Shown: positions 9,608-19,139, numbered from the stretch's first letter. The stretch: 64,000 nucleotides of DNA from Pseudoxanthomonas sp. CF125 (GCF_900104085.1 NZ_FNLD01000001.1:1158096-1222095); one strand, 5' to 3'. Made by a program: numbers and translations. The notes: generated by a model not told the origin, from the sequence alone.

Positions 9608-10000
9608 TCACGTGTTGTACGACCCCAGGAAGATCCAGTCGTTTCGTCCACAGGTCAGCACGTATTGCTCGGAGTCAACCAGGCAGGACTTGTAACGACC
9701 TTCCCACAAGGTTCCTGTGCGGCCATGCCGACCATTGAACACGCCGGCATAATTGCGACCGAAGGTCTGCATCAACCGCGAGATCGCACCCGCCTCCACA
9801 GGCGTCAGCAACAAGTGGACGTGATTGTCCATGAGAACATAAGCATGCAGTGAGCAACCGTAGCAAAGTAGCCCTTCGCGCAACCCTTGCAGATAACGCT
9901 GTCGATCCTCGTCATCGAGAAAGCAGGGAAGACGATTGTTGCCGCGTTGTACGACATGCTGGGGAATGCCCGCAAGATCGGGGCGAGGAAGTCTGGCCAT
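9608..10000 (-). pseudogene. REP-associated tyrosine transposase (RAYT), C-truncated
   Basis: The first ~115 residues are a clear Y1/IS200-like RAYT: M-A-R-L-P-R-P start, Q-H-V-V-Q-R-G-N-N, and the HUH-type metal motif D-N-H-V-H-L-L. The tyrosine region around Y-K-S-C-L-V-D-S-E is present, but after Y-V-L-T-C the sequence departs from the family and stops, whereas intact RAYTs run ~200-230 residues. The ATG at 10000 is preferred over the GTG at 10009. It is probably inactive. The long palindromes next to it are its likely targets. Confidence 0.8.
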
Positions 10001-10008
10001 GGAGGCCA

Positions 10009-10191
10009 CTATTCCGTCAGTACCGAGCTCGCAATATCATCCAACCAGCCGAGAAGATGTCGGAAAAGCGCTAAACGAATGTCAGAAGTGTCTCTGACAC
10101 CGTTCTTGATAAAGATGGCCGCGCGATTGACGCCGCGCTGGGTCACATGAAGCGGGACATTGGGCAGGATCAAGCGTGCGCGGCGCGGCAT
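10009..10191 (-). pseudogene. Second RAYT, N-terminal fragment
   Basis: From the ATG at 10191 the product begins M-P-R-R-A-R-L-I-L-P and reaches H-V-T-Q-R-G-V-N-R, the conserved start of another RAYT subtype. After about 30 residues the similarity ends (around G-V-R-D-T-S). No HUH motif or catalytic Tyr remains. It differs in sequence from the neighbouring fragment, so it is a separate relic, not a piece of the same gene. Confidence 0.65.
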
Positions 10192-10335
10192 GGTGGGAGA
10201 CCGTTGGATAGCGGATCCCAATGTCTCGGCCGTCAACGTTGAACGAAATCGGAAAAGCGAGGCTTGGCGCGTAGGAAAAGACCGCTTAATTGCCTCCGTC
10301 CCCTTTAAGTCTTCGCGCGAAATTGCCGCGCATGC

Positions 10336-10353
10336 GGCGGGCTGGAGCCCGCC
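10336..10353. repeat. Short palindrome (REP-like)
   Basis: A perfect 8-bp inverted repeat GGCGGGCT-GG-AGCCCGCC, embedded in a CATGCGGCGGGCTGGAGCCC-type sequence of the kind dispersed between genes in this bacterial family. It sits just beyond the 3' end of the small membrane gene and could also act as a transcript-end hairpin, though it lacks a T-run. Confidence 0.6.
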
Positions 10354-10362
10354 CTATGAGTT

Positions 10363-10623
10363 CTACCAGATTTGATCTTTAATTGGCCGCGCTTCCATTC
10401 CCACATACCTGCCCAATAACTGTCGAAGCCAATACACAATAGTTAGCACTACGCCTAGTATCCAAAGCAATGCGATGCCGTAAAGAACAATCAAAGTAAC
10501 AACTTCACTCCCTGTGAAAACCGCAAGCAATACGCTAGGAATACCTATCAATAGCGAAACGCCTGAAACCAACATAATCAACCAGAAAATCTTTGGCTTG
10601 ATGGTGACAAAATTCATTTTCAT
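10363..10623 (-). CDS. Small two-span membrane protein; candidate RHS immunity protein
   Basis: 86 residues with two strongly hydrophobic segments (about 13-38 and 42-66) and a positively charged C-terminal tail. It begins 8 bases after the RHS gene's stop on the same strand and has the same lower-GC composition as the RHS 3' end. Small genes in this place usually encode the immunity protein for the polymorphic toxin module at the RHS C-terminus. That role is inferred from position; the family is not recognised. Confidence 0.6.
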   Translation of the reverse strand: MKMNFVTIKPKIFWLIMLVSGVSLLIGIPSVLLAVFTGSEVVTLIVLYGIALLWILGVVLTIVYWLRQLLGRYVGMEARPIKDQIW

Positions 10624-10631
10624 CTTACTAC

Positions 10632-13600
10632 CTATCTATCGTCTTTCTTGAGTGGTGGAGTAACGAGGGTGCCTGTCATAACTTGGCCACCCCCAGCGCC
10701 TATATAGCTACCAACGCCAGGCTTAAATCCAACGGACACATTCCCACCACCATTGCTCCATTGAACCGCACCTCCAACATCAACAGGCGTTCCGGTTGCG
10801 GTAACTGCCGTAACCTGAGCAAACGCGGTGTTTGTGGTTGATATCCCACTCTGCAATGGCCCTTCATTTAAGCCAGCAGAGAAATTACCAGCCACCACGC
10901 CCCCGCCGCCTACTGAAGGAACTGCGCCAACATTGCCCTGTATACCTACTTGTCCAGAAGATAGATTCGCAACAACACTAGCATCACCAACGATTGTAAG
11001 CCCTGGTGTGATCCCATTGCCTTTAATTGGGGTTCCTATCATTCCCGCTGCACCCGCACTCACGACCAGATCTCGTTGGCTGACGAAATTTTTGGCGTTT
11101 TGAACACCTTGCTGAAGTGCTGCTTTGCCTTCGTCAATCATTGCATTTCCGAAAGCTACCGTTTTCGATGCTACATACTTCACAACAGCGCTCTTGATTT
11201 CAACACATAATTTACAAGGCGCACGCCCATCCGGATCGGTGAATTTATACGGGTTGTTATTGGCGTAGTTGTAGCGATTGAAGCTCGCACCGGTATTCGG
11301 ATTCGCAGCGACCGGATCCATCGACAGGAAGCACCCGCAGATGGGATCGTAATAGCGCTGCTGCATATAAGTCAGCCCCGTGGCGCCATCCATCACGTGG
11401 CCGGTGTAGCCGATGCCATCGTACGCCGGCTTGTTGATCGCCGCGCCATAGGGCTCGTAACTGGTGCGCTCGATCACCGCGCCCGCCATATTCGTCACCG
11501 CCACCGGGCTGCCCAACGCATCCGTGTGCTGATACTTCGCTGTCACGGTACTCGTGCCCCAAATGGTTTCCCTATTGGCCAGCAAGCTTCCGCCCAAATA
11601 GATGTGCTCGGTCTTGAGCAAGGTCTTGGTGTTCTCGTTGTAGAGCACTTGACCTGACTGACTGTATTGCGAAAGAGTCGTCGTATTGTCGGCAGGTCGC
11701 CAGTTGAGTACGCGACGGCCGAGCCCGTCGTAGCGATATGACTCCTTGCCCGGTACATCTCGTAACCGATTGCCGTAGTCGAACCCGTAGGCCTGTCCGT
11801 TCTTATTGGACAGATTGCCTTGCACATCGTAATCCAGCCCCACCACCGTGGCGCCGGCGGTGTTCTTGATGTTGGTCAGGCGATTATTGGTATAGACGTA
11901 CTCGGCGTAGTCCTTAACTCCAGGCAGCTTCCAAGACTTCAGGTTGTCCAGTGCGTCATAGGTGAAGCGATGCCAGCAATCGCCTCCGAAGCTGCACGAA
12001 CCGGCATCGGTCAGACGGTCCAGACCGTCGTAGGTCATCCAGCGACCATAAAAGCCATTGCCCGTGTCCTGGGCATAGTCCCAGATGTGGTTGACATTGG
12101 CATTGGCATCGAAGCTATAGGCCAGATCCAGAACCCCGCCGCTGTCGATACTGCGGCTGGGGAGCTGGCGGGCGTTCTGCTGCATCGTGTGAACGATGCC
12201 ATTGCCATAGGTGAACTGCTTGATCGCCCCATTCGGGTAATACTGCACACCCGTGGCGTAGGCATAGGTGCTTTGGTCACTGACCTGGGTGGGTTGGCCC
12301 AAAGCATTGGGCGCATAGTCCAGCACCAGACCGGACGGGTAGGATTGCCACCGCATATTGCCATTGGGGTCATAGGAGTAGCCCAGCCCCCAGCTGTACC
12401 CTGGCTGCGCGACGCTCTCCCCGATCAGCATCCTTCGCTTGTTATAGGTATAGGTATTGATAACGGGCGAACCATTACTGGGATCGTTGTAGGTAGTGAT
12501 GCTGGTCGGTAGGCCATCGGGGGTATAGGCCCAGCTCTGGTTGCCGCGACCATCAGGGAAAGCCAGGGTCGTAAGCCGATTACGGGCGTCGTAACTGCGG
12601 TCCACCCGGCGACCCCACCAATAGCCTTCGGCATTGTTGCAGTCGGTGGGGCTGAGCAGATCGATATGGCCGGAAGCGGACCATTTCAGGTTGCCGGCGC
12701 CGTCATAATCCATCACGGTGGCCCCGGTTTCAGGCTCGATGGTCTTGCATAGTTGCTGATAGCCGTCGTAGACGTATCGCCGCTCGACACGTTGCGTATT
12801 GGCATGATTACGACGAACAAGCAGCGTTGGCTTGCCGAATACATCCCGATGGATTTCGGTGGCCGTATCGGCTGAGGTAGTGATACCAACCGGCAAGTCG
12901 GTCGTCGGCTGGTCGTACGCCATGTAATCGGTCGTCACTTGCAACCCCCGCGGATTGGTGACCTGAGTCTGGAAGCCGGCTAGATACGCAGTACTGCTGG
13001 CCAATACGCCCAGCTCGGAATCCTGTTCCACCCGCGTCACGCGATCCAGTGCATCGTAATAGGTTCGCGTCCCAGTGGTCCCGGCCGTTCCAGCCGCCGT
13101 CGGATACGAGGCAAACGACTGTCGACCTGATGAATCGTAAGCAAAGCCCGTCGTGCGCAGCGTCGATGTCTGATTAGATTCGTCGTACTCGTTGTTCAGT
13201 ACAGGTCGCCACATGGCGTCCATGTACGCAATATTGCGGTAGTTCCCTTGCCAGGTTCGCCTCACCCATTGGCCGGTAGCAATGCCTGCAGGTCGCCAGT
13301 CACTTGCGCCGAGCGGATGAAAATCAAAATAACGGGCTGCCCAAGTGGAGGTGTCACATATTCCCGGAGTGGATTCCGAAGGGTAAGTGATGCTGCCGAT
13401 TCGCCCCATGGCGTCGTAGCCATAGCAGGTCTTGTAGCCGTTCTCATCGGTGGCCGCGGTGATCCAGCCCTTGTCGTTGACCACCGCGGTCTGGGTGGCG
13501 CCGGATGGCGCTTCGGCTGTGGCCGGAAACTGGATGGTGCGCGGAACGCCCCGGTACCAGTTGCTCAGGGTGGTGACGTTATTGTTGCCGTCCTTGAACG

Positions 13601-14999
13601 TCGCCAAGTTGCCGTCAGTGTAGTAGCTCAGAGTCTGCTTCAGCTTGCCGAAGGAATAGCTTTGCAGCGGCAAGACGCTGGCGGTGTCAAAGACCGTGCG
13701 GGAAACCTCGATGCCGTTGACCAGAGAGCGCTCGACCTGCCCCATGACCCACTTGGACGGGTCATTGTGGTATTCGATCGTCTCGGTCTTGCTGGCGCGG
13801 TACGGTACCGATGGTTGCAGGGGTGCTGGATTGCCATGGACATCCACTGTAGCCAGAAGCTGACTGCCATTCTTCAGATGGAAGCGCATGCCAGGGGTCG
13901 CGATAGGAACCGACTTTGTGCCAACCGGACCCGCCGAGAACGACTCCTCCTCGTTTCCATTCAAGTCCGTCATCCAAACGGAAACCTTCGCGGTCGCGTT
14001 ATAGGTATTCCAACTGATCGTAGCCGGACAAGTCGCGCTGCCCGGTGCAATGCTGCAGGTACCGGGCGAGGCAGTGATAGTGCCGGAAGGCGGTGGAAGC
14101 GCCCCCGCCTGGATATCCACGGTAGCCAGAGTCAGCGAGCCAAACTTCAAATGCATGCGCTTAGCCGTCGACGCGGGCATCACGGTGACCTGCGAACCAT
14201 TCGGAGTGCTTGCGAACGGAACCATCCCGTTATCGCTCAAGTCGCTCACCCACACGTCCGCAGTGGGGGCGTTCACGGAACTCCAGTTGACCGTGATGTT
14301 GCACGAAGTATCGCCCGGTGCGATCGTGCAGGGGTTCGGCGAGCCCGAAATCGTCCCCGAGGGCGGTGGCGGCGGATTTCCGAGAACATCCACCGTGCTC
14401 AAGGTCTGGCTGCCGACCTTCAGATGGAACCTCGATCCGGCCGCCGTGATCCAGGTCGCCGCTTGCGCGCCACTCTGGCCACTGGCGAAAAGTTGCAACC
14501 CGTTGTTGCTGAGATCGGACACCCAGACACTGGCGCTGGAGCTAGTCGAGTTCCAACTGATCGTGGTGGCACAGGTCGTACTGCCCATGGCGATATTGCA
14601 AGGGTTGGGCGTGGCCGTTACCGTTCCGGTGGGCGCTGGCGGCGCGGTGACCGTGATATTTATCGTGTTGGATTGAACGGTGTACTCATGAAGGGTAACC
14701 GTATGGTAGGCCGTGGCAGTCGCCTTATAGCTGTAAGTGCCTACGGGTAGATTGGTCTCCGTGTAACTCGTTGATCCAAAATGTACGCTTTGGTCATTGC
14801 GAAGGAAAACAATGGTGCTCGTGTCGATACGGTATTTGTTGGTTCCCGTACCGTTGGTTACGGCGATGTTCAACCCGAAGGTCGCCGGTGCCTGATAGGT
14901 CGAAGCGGGCGACGACAAAGCAATGCTCTGCGCGCCAGCCGAAAGCGGCCAACCCAGAGCGCAAAGCAGCAGCCCAACCGCGCAAATCCATGACCGCAT
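10632..14999 (-). CDS. Secreted RHS-repeat protein with variable C-terminal module
   Basis: 1455 residues. A signal peptide (about 1-24, ending A-G-A-Q-S) is followed by three Ig-like repeats of ~95 residues (about 100-390), each with a P-x-x-C...C pair and a V-W-V-S-D-L-S-type strand. YD/RHS repeats fill about 400-1190, and the RHS-associated core (R-Y-Y-D-P near 1225, D-P-D-G-R-A-P near 1260) comes next. The last ~190 residues are a different, Gly-rich module of unknown type encoded by lower-GC DNA. RHS shells encapsulate and release a C-terminal toxin. The protein follows another secreted RHS-type protein by 72 bases. Confidence 0.88.
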   Translation of the reverse strand: MRSWICAVGLLLCALGWPLSAGAQSIALSSPASTYQAPATFGLNIAVTNGTGTNKYRIDTSTIVFLRNDQSVHFGSTSYTETNLPVGTYSYKATATAYHTVTLHEYTVQSNTINITVTAPPAPTGTVTATPNPCNIAMGSTTCATTISWNSTSSSASVWVSDLSNNGLQLFASGQSGAQAATWITAAGSRFHLKVGSQTLSTVDVLGNPPPPPSGTISGSPNPCTIAPGDTSCNITVNWSSVNAPTADVWVSDLSDNGMVPFASTPNGSQVTVMPASTAKRMHLKFGSLTLATVDIQAGALPPPSGTITASPGTCSIAPGSATCPATISWNTYNATAKVSVWMTDLNGNEEESFSAGPVGTKSVPIATPGMRFHLKNGSQLLATVDVHGNPAPLQPSVPYRASKTETIEYHNDPSKWVMGQVERSLVNGIEVSRTVFDTASVLPLQSYSFGKLKQTLSYYTDGNLATFKDGNNNVTTLSNWYRGVPRTIQFPATAEAPSGATQTAVVNDKGWITAATDENGYKTCYGYDAMGRIGSITYPSESTPGICDTSTWAARYFDFHPLGASDWRPAGIATGQWVRRTWQGNYRNIAYMDAMWRPVLNNEYDESNQTSTLRTTGFAYDSSGRQSFASYPTAAGTAGTTGTRTYYDALDRVTRVEQDSELGVLASSTAYLAGFQTQVTNPRGLQVTTDYMAYDQPTTDLPVGITTSADTATEIHRDVFGKPTLLVRRNHANTQRVERRYVYDGYQQLCKTIEPETGATVMDYDGAGNLKWSASGHIDLLSPTDCNNAEGYWWGRRVDRSYDARNRLTTLAFPDGRGNQSWAYTPDGLPTSITTYNDPSNGSPVINTYTYNKRRMLIGESVAQPGYSWGLGYSYDPNGNMRWQSYPSGLVLDYAPNALGQPTQVSDQSTYAYATGVQYYPNGAIKQFTYGNGIVHTMQQNARQLPSRSIDSGGVLDLAYSFDANANVNHIWDYAQDTGNGFYGRWMTYDGLDRLTDAGSCSFGGDCWHRFTYDALDNLKSWKLPGVKDYAEYVYTNNRLTNIKNTAGATVVGLDYDVQGNLSNKNGQAYGFDYGNRLRDVPGKESYRYDGLGRRVLNWRPADNTTTLSQYSQSGQVLYNENTKTLLKTEHIYLGGSLLANRETIWGTSTVTAKYQHTDALGSPVAVTNMAGAVIERTSYEPYGAAINKPAYDGIGYTGHVMDGATGLTYMQQRYYDPICGCFLSMDPVAANPNTGASFNRYNYANNNPYKFTDPDGRAPCKLCVEIKSAVVKYVASKTVAFGNAMIDEGKAALQQGVQNAKNFVSQRDLVVSAGAAGMIGTPIKGNGITPGLTIVGDASVVANLSSGQVGIQGNVGAVPSVGGGGVVAGNFSAGLNEGPLQSGISTTNTAFAQVTAVTATGTPVDVGGAVQWSNGGGNVSVGFKPGVGSYIGAGGGQVMTGTLVTPPLKKDDR

Positions 15000-15071
15000 A
15001 TCCGATTCCCTTAATTACTAGAACGTTACGAAGCGCTATCGACATTCAGCGACGGAAATTACTTTCTCCTG

Positions 15072-16895
15072 CTACGGCGACTGTCTGCTTCCGCGAAAAA
15101 TCCTGGTTGGATTGGCGAGCGCATCGAATTGCTCGTTGACGGTCGTGAATACAACGCCGTCCTGGACCGTCTCGGTACTGATAAGCGGACGATGAAGCTC
15201 GCTCTGGAAGCCGTCGCCGTTGCCCCGCAGGCTGTTGCCGAACCGGGCTGGATAAGCCGCACGTCTCATCGAAAAATCATAGATGTAGTTCTGGACGCGG
15301 AGGATGTTGGACTCGCTGGTGCCCTGCTCCACTTTCAGCAACTTGCCTTCGTTGTACTGAAAGCTGTTTCCGTACGTATAACGGATCCATTCATTGCCGG
15401 GGCCAGTGACCGTGGTCTTGCTGGAACCGGCGCAGCCATCCGATGTACAGGGCGCCTCGGCACAGTCGTAGACCGACCAGTTGCACACCGGATACTGCAT
15501 GCTGGCGCCGCCCCGGTAGCGCACACCGATTTGCGGGTCGTAACTGTAGTTCCATTCCGCCGTCGCCAATCCAGGCCCTGTGACCATTTTCTTGGTCAAA
15601 GTGAAGCTGTAGGCGGAGATGGCGAATGTGTTGACATCGTCCTGGGTGTTGTTGTTGTTGCCGGTGCCCGGTGCCGCGCCCACCGGAGACGTAGTGACGT
15701 TGCCGCAAGTCACCGGTACTTGGCTGCGCCCGTGCTCCAGGATGGTGGCGGTGAAGGTAGCTGTAGCGCCCGCAGGGTGGGTAATGGAAGCCACCGGCGG
15801 CGTCAGATACATGTTGATGGGTATTTCGTTGACGGTACAATCCCTCAACGGTTCTCCCTGCGGCGATTCGTTGACCTTGATCTCCGCTGCCGCGAATGCC
15901 GCAAAACCAATGTTCCAGGCGCTGCCGTCCGGCAAGGTGACCGAGGTGAGTGTCGTGCGACTTCCCGCGGCATCACCGTAGGTATAGGACCACGTGCGGG
16001 TGCCATCGCTGATGCTTGAAATATAGTTTCCGCTATAGGCAGCGGTGAGGACCCGACCATCGCTGGCTTCGATCCTGGTCAGCTTGCCGCGCTGGTCGTA
16101 CGCATTGGTGTAGGTATAGGCAACCCAGTTGCCGAAACGGTCTTCCACGCGCGTGGCATACAGCACGTTCCGGTATCGGGGGGCGATTATATAAATGTTG
16201 GCGCCCCCAACGTCCCAATTGGTGCGGCTCCGCATGCTCGGTTCGCTGTAGCGGCCCATCCAATTGAACCAATAGCGCGTGCCATCGGCTGTTATGGCCA
16301 GGTAGCCCTCACCGGTGCCGTTGAGTGTCGACGTTAAACAGGCGACATGAGTCTTGCCGTTGTCGACGGTCCACGGATAAGGACCACCGCCGGTAGGCAC
16401 AGTGGCGGCCGAGGACACCAGCATGTCGCCTCCGCCTCCTCCAGGCAGGCTCATGGTCAAGCCCTGCCAGAAATCCCTCAGCAGAAATCCGCCTGCCGGC
16501 AGGGGTGGAGTCCCAGGGCTGGAGCAGCGATTGCCGGGCGTTACGCCCTGCACCACCCAATCGCCGGGGAACACGCCGCTTATCTGCGGCACTTCCACCG
16601 CCCAGTCCGCCAACATTTCCTGGCTGCCGTATTCCTTACGGTTCTTGACGTCGAAACTGCGCGAGAACGCCACGGGCAGACTACCGTTGCCCGGCAAGCT
16701 CACATCGGTGGCGACGAAGGACAGCGCGCCATTGGACAGACTCACCTGGTCGCCGGCGAAATCCGGCCCCAAAGGCGTCACGGTCTGGCTGGCCTTGATC
16801 CGCTTGTCGAAGTCTTCCCACGGAAACTTGCCTGTCTGCGCTTGCGCGGTCCAGACCAGACCCAACAAGACGATAGCGCTGGCGATGCGTTTCAT
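15072..16895 (-). CDS. Secreted RHS-family N-terminal partner protein
   Basis: 607 residues starting M-K-R-I-A-S-A with a signal peptide of ~19-20 residues. The frame is open upstream to 17000, but those residues do not look like a secretion signal. The body holds RHS/YD-like beta segments (R-I-E-A-S-D-G-R-V-L-T, W-S-Y-T-Y-G-D) and a Cys-rich patch near residues 490-530. It ends in a YD-like strand (E-Q-F-D-A-L-A-N-P) with no core domain, as if it were the first half of a split RHS shell. It is transcribed ahead of the main RHS gene and probably acts with it outside the cell or in the periplasm. Confidence 0.75.
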   Translation of the reverse strand: MKRIASAIVLLGLVWTAQAQTGKFPWEDFDKRIKASQTVTPLGPDFAGDQVSLSNGALSFVATDVSLPGNGSLPVAFSRSFDVKNRKEYGSQEMLADWAVEVPQISGVFPGDWVVQGVTPGNRCSSPGTPPLPAGGFLLRDFWQGLTMSLPGGGGGDMLVSSAATVPTGGGPYPWTVDNGKTHVACLTSTLNGTGEGYLAITADGTRYWFNWMGRYSEPSMRSRTNWDVGGANIYIIAPRYRNVLYATRVEDRFGNWVAYTYTNAYDQRGKLTRIEASDGRVLTAAYSGNYISSISDGTRTWSYTYGDAAGSRTTLTSVTLPDGSAWNIGFAAFAAAEIKVNESPQGEPLRDCTVNEIPINMYLTPPVASITHPAGATATFTATILEHGRSQVPVTCGNVTTSPVGAAPGTGNNNNTQDDVNTFAISAYSFTLTKKMVTGPGLATAEWNYSYDPQIGVRYRGGASMQYPVCNWSVYDCAEAPCTSDGCAGSSKTTVTGPGNEWIRYTYGNSFQYNEGKLLKVEQGTSESNILRVQNYIYDFSMRRAAYPARFGNSLRGNGDGFQSELHRPLISTETVQDGVVFTTVNEQFDALANPTRIFRGSRQSP

Positions 16896-17210
16896 GTTCG
16901 CACTGTTCCCTGTGTCAATTAATGGAAGAAGCCCAATGTAAAAGTATCTGCACCGACAGCGGCAAGCCTTTGTCCGGCCAATCCGCACAAGGCCAGACAA
17001 TTCAAATGCCGATATTCCCCGCCCCGTTTGACGCTGTCGGAACTACCCACTCCCCACACCTCGTCCCCTGTGGAGTGTTAGCGCTCTGTATAGCCCTGAC
17101 CTTGGTCAAATTCAAGTCGATCTGAAAAAGGAGAGTCAACTCACATTTTGCCCAATCGATGGGCATCGTAATTACCCACCTCATACACCTGCAGCTCAAC
17201 ATTCAAAGAA

Positions 17211-17236
17211 AACGGGCCGAAGCCCGCTTTTTTATT
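17211..17236. terminator. Bidirectional intrinsic terminator
   Basis: Stem CGGGC (17213-17217) and GCCCG (17222-17226) with a CGAA loop, followed on the + strand by a run of six T, and on the minus strand by TTTTC. On the minus strand it sits just behind the stop codon of the pnp remnant, as expected for that gene's own terminator. Confidence 0.75.
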
Positions 17237-17255
17237 TAAGCGATACAGCCATGGC

Positions 17256-17381
17256 TTACTCAGCCGCAACACTCCCCCCTTCTTCCACCGCCTTTATCGA
17301 TAGGCGGATGCGGCCCCGCTTGTCGACTTCCAGCACCTTGACCTTGACAAATAACGGGGTCAGATTCACCTCCCCGACGAC
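17256..17381 (-). pseudogene. pnp: Remnant of pnp 3' end (PNPase S1 domain)
   Basis: Reading leftward from 17381 to the TAA at 17256-17258 gives a 41-residue tail containing [17 protein letters not shown], the signature end of the S1 RNA-binding domain of polynucleotide phosphorylase. No start codon or upstream PNPase sequence is present, and the segment just before the motif (E-V-N-L-T-P-L-F) looks foreign. A terminator follows. It looks like a duplicated or left-behind 3' end of pnp, possibly a scar from insertion or rearrangement. Confidence 0.65.
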
Positions 17382-17807
17382 AATCCCTCAGCATGTCGTC
17401 CAGCGGATGCGTCGAACACCGTGCCCTTATTCATACCACCCGCGTACCGGTGTGAATTATTTACGTTGTGACGGAATGGAGCGAACAGAGACAATATAAG
17501 GTTGAACGGCTCCAGGGACGGAGCCACCTTTTTTTATCACAGGCGAACGAGGGACGACGGTCGTCGATTGAAACTTACGCTTTGGAGAAGCGCATTGCAT
17601 AGAAGAATCAACCGGTGGCTGGTTGTGGCGGCCGCTGTGTTCTGGGTGGCCGTGGCATTCGAGTTGTTCGCAAGGCAAGGACTGTGAAGCAGCGCAACGC
17701 ATCCTTCCGATGGCGATCGTATTCCAGGAAAGGTGGTTTGCAGGGACGACACGTGACCTCTGAGCCGCCGGAACAAAGAGCGGCAGGCTAGGGTCAGCCC
17801 GACGGAC
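17382..17807. other. Intergenic spacer with one terminator
   Basis: No convincing gene. A + strand intrinsic terminator lies at 17508-17535: GGCTCC (17508-17513), GGAGCC (17520-17525), then seven T. A 39-codon hydrophobic reading frame starting with TTG (17568-17687) exists but has no ribosome-binding site. The gene downstream on the other strand ends at 17808. Confidence 0.55.
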
Positions 17808-18980
17808 TCATGGAGACGCCGGAGCGATCTTCAGCAACTTGCCGTCCACCGCATCCGTCAACACATAAAGCGCCCCGTCTGGTCCCTGACGCACATCGCG
17901 TATGCGCTGCTTCAATGCACCAAGCAAGCGCTCTTCATGCGTCACCTTGTCGCCATCCAGCTCCAGACGAATCAATTCGCTGGTTGCTAACGCCCCAAGG
18001 AACAAATTGCCGCGCCATTGCGGAAACAGATCGCCGGTATAGAACGCCATGCCGCTGAGTCCCGGCGATACCGCCCAGACATGGTGAGGCTGTTCCATGC
18101 CCGGCGCCGATTTGCCGACCGATCCGGGCACGGCTTCGCCGCTGTAATCCTTGCCGTGAGTGATGACCGGCCAACCGTAGTTGCGTCCGGCTTGCGGAAT
18201 ATTGAGTTCGTCGCCGCCCATCGGGCCGTGCTCGCTGGTCCATATCTGTCGGGTCACCGGATGCAGCGCGGCGCCCTGCATGTTGCGGTGGCCGTACGAC
18301 CAGATTTCCCCTCTTGCGCCGGCGCGCTTGACGAAGGGATTGTCGTCGGGAATGCGACCGTCCGGCCATATCCGCACCAGTTTCCCGGGCAGCTTGCCCA
18401 GTTCCTGCGCGGCGGCGGCGGCCACGCGGTTGTCGCCCTGGGTAACGAACAGATACCCGGCATCGTCGAAGACCAGGCGCGAACCCACATGGGTGCCGTG
18501 CGAAAGTTTTGGTTCCTGGCGATAGACGACTTTGGTGTCCTGCAGCGCCCCACCCTGCAGGCGGCCCCGCACCACCGCGGTGCCGGCCTTGTTGCCGCGC
18601 AGGGTCGGCTCGGCAAAGGATAGATAGACCAGATTGTCGCTGGCGAAGGTCGGCGATACCGCCACGTCCAGCAGACCGGCCTGGCCATCGACGAATATCT
18701 TCGGCAGGCCCGTGATGGGCGCCGACACCTCACCCGCCGCGGTAATACGACGCAGGCGGCCCGGCCTTTCGGTGACCAGCATGTCGCCGCCAGGCAGGAA
18801 GGCCAGTCCCCACGGATGCTCCAGACCCGTGACCAGCTCGGTCACGGCGTATGAGCCCTTCTCGGATTCGTGCACGGTGGGTGCTGCGTTCGCAGCACGT
18901 GGCTGGACCGACGGCGACGCAGGCTCCTTGCCGCCGCAAGCCGACAGGCTGAGCAACAGGAGGACAGCCAGAATACGCAT
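17808..18980 (-). CDS. PQQ-dependent sugar dehydrogenase, lipoprotein
   Basis: 390 residues. The signal peptide ends in L-S-A-C with Cys15 as lipidation site, so the protein is probably anchored in an envelope membrane facing the periplasm. The beta-propeller shows the glucose/sorbosone dehydrogenase family motifs H-P-W-G-L-A-F, H-G-T-H-V-G-S-R, E-H-G-P-M-G-G-D-E-L-N and Y-G-W-P. These are YliI-like aldose dehydrogenases that use PQQ. The start at 18980 is chosen because the upstream open frame lacks a signal sequence. Confidence 0.9.
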   Translation of the reverse strand: MRILAVLLLLSLSACGGKEPASPSVQPRAANAAPTVHESEKGSYAVTELVTGLEHPWGLAFLPGGDMLVTERPGRLRRITAAGEVSAPITGLPKIFVDGQAGLLDVAVSPTFASDNLVYLSFAEPTLRGNKAGTAVVRGRLQGGALQDTKVVYRQEPKLSHGTHVGSRLVFDDAGYLFVTQGDNRVAAAAAQELGKLPGKLVRIWPDGRIPDDNPFVKRAGARGEIWSYGHRNMQGAALHPVTRQIWTSEHGPMGGDELNIPQAGRNYGWPVITHGKDYSGEAVPGSVGKSAPGMEQPHHVWAVSPGLSGMAFYTGDLFPQWRGNLFLGALATSELIRLELDGDKVTHEERLLGALKQRIRDVRQGPDGALYVLTDAVDGKLLKIAPASP

Positions 18981-19139
18981 GGCAACGACTCCAGGTAAAC
19001 GCGGGGACGCCCGGATGTTAGCACCCGCCCAGTGTGGGCGGAGGCAGCTGCCTACGGCCTCCCCGCCCTCGCGTACTGGCCGGTACGCGCTCCAACCTGC
19101 GTTCATGTTGATAGCACCAAGGGAGATTGGGGGATCCGC

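Noticed and set aside
13248..14750. A 500-codon plus-strand frame inside the RHS gene
   Set aside because: Antisense to the Ig-like and RHS repeats; it mirrors their periodicity.
17568..17687. A 39-codon hydrophobic TTG frame
   Set aside because: No ribosome-binding site and a rare start; not enough to call a gene.
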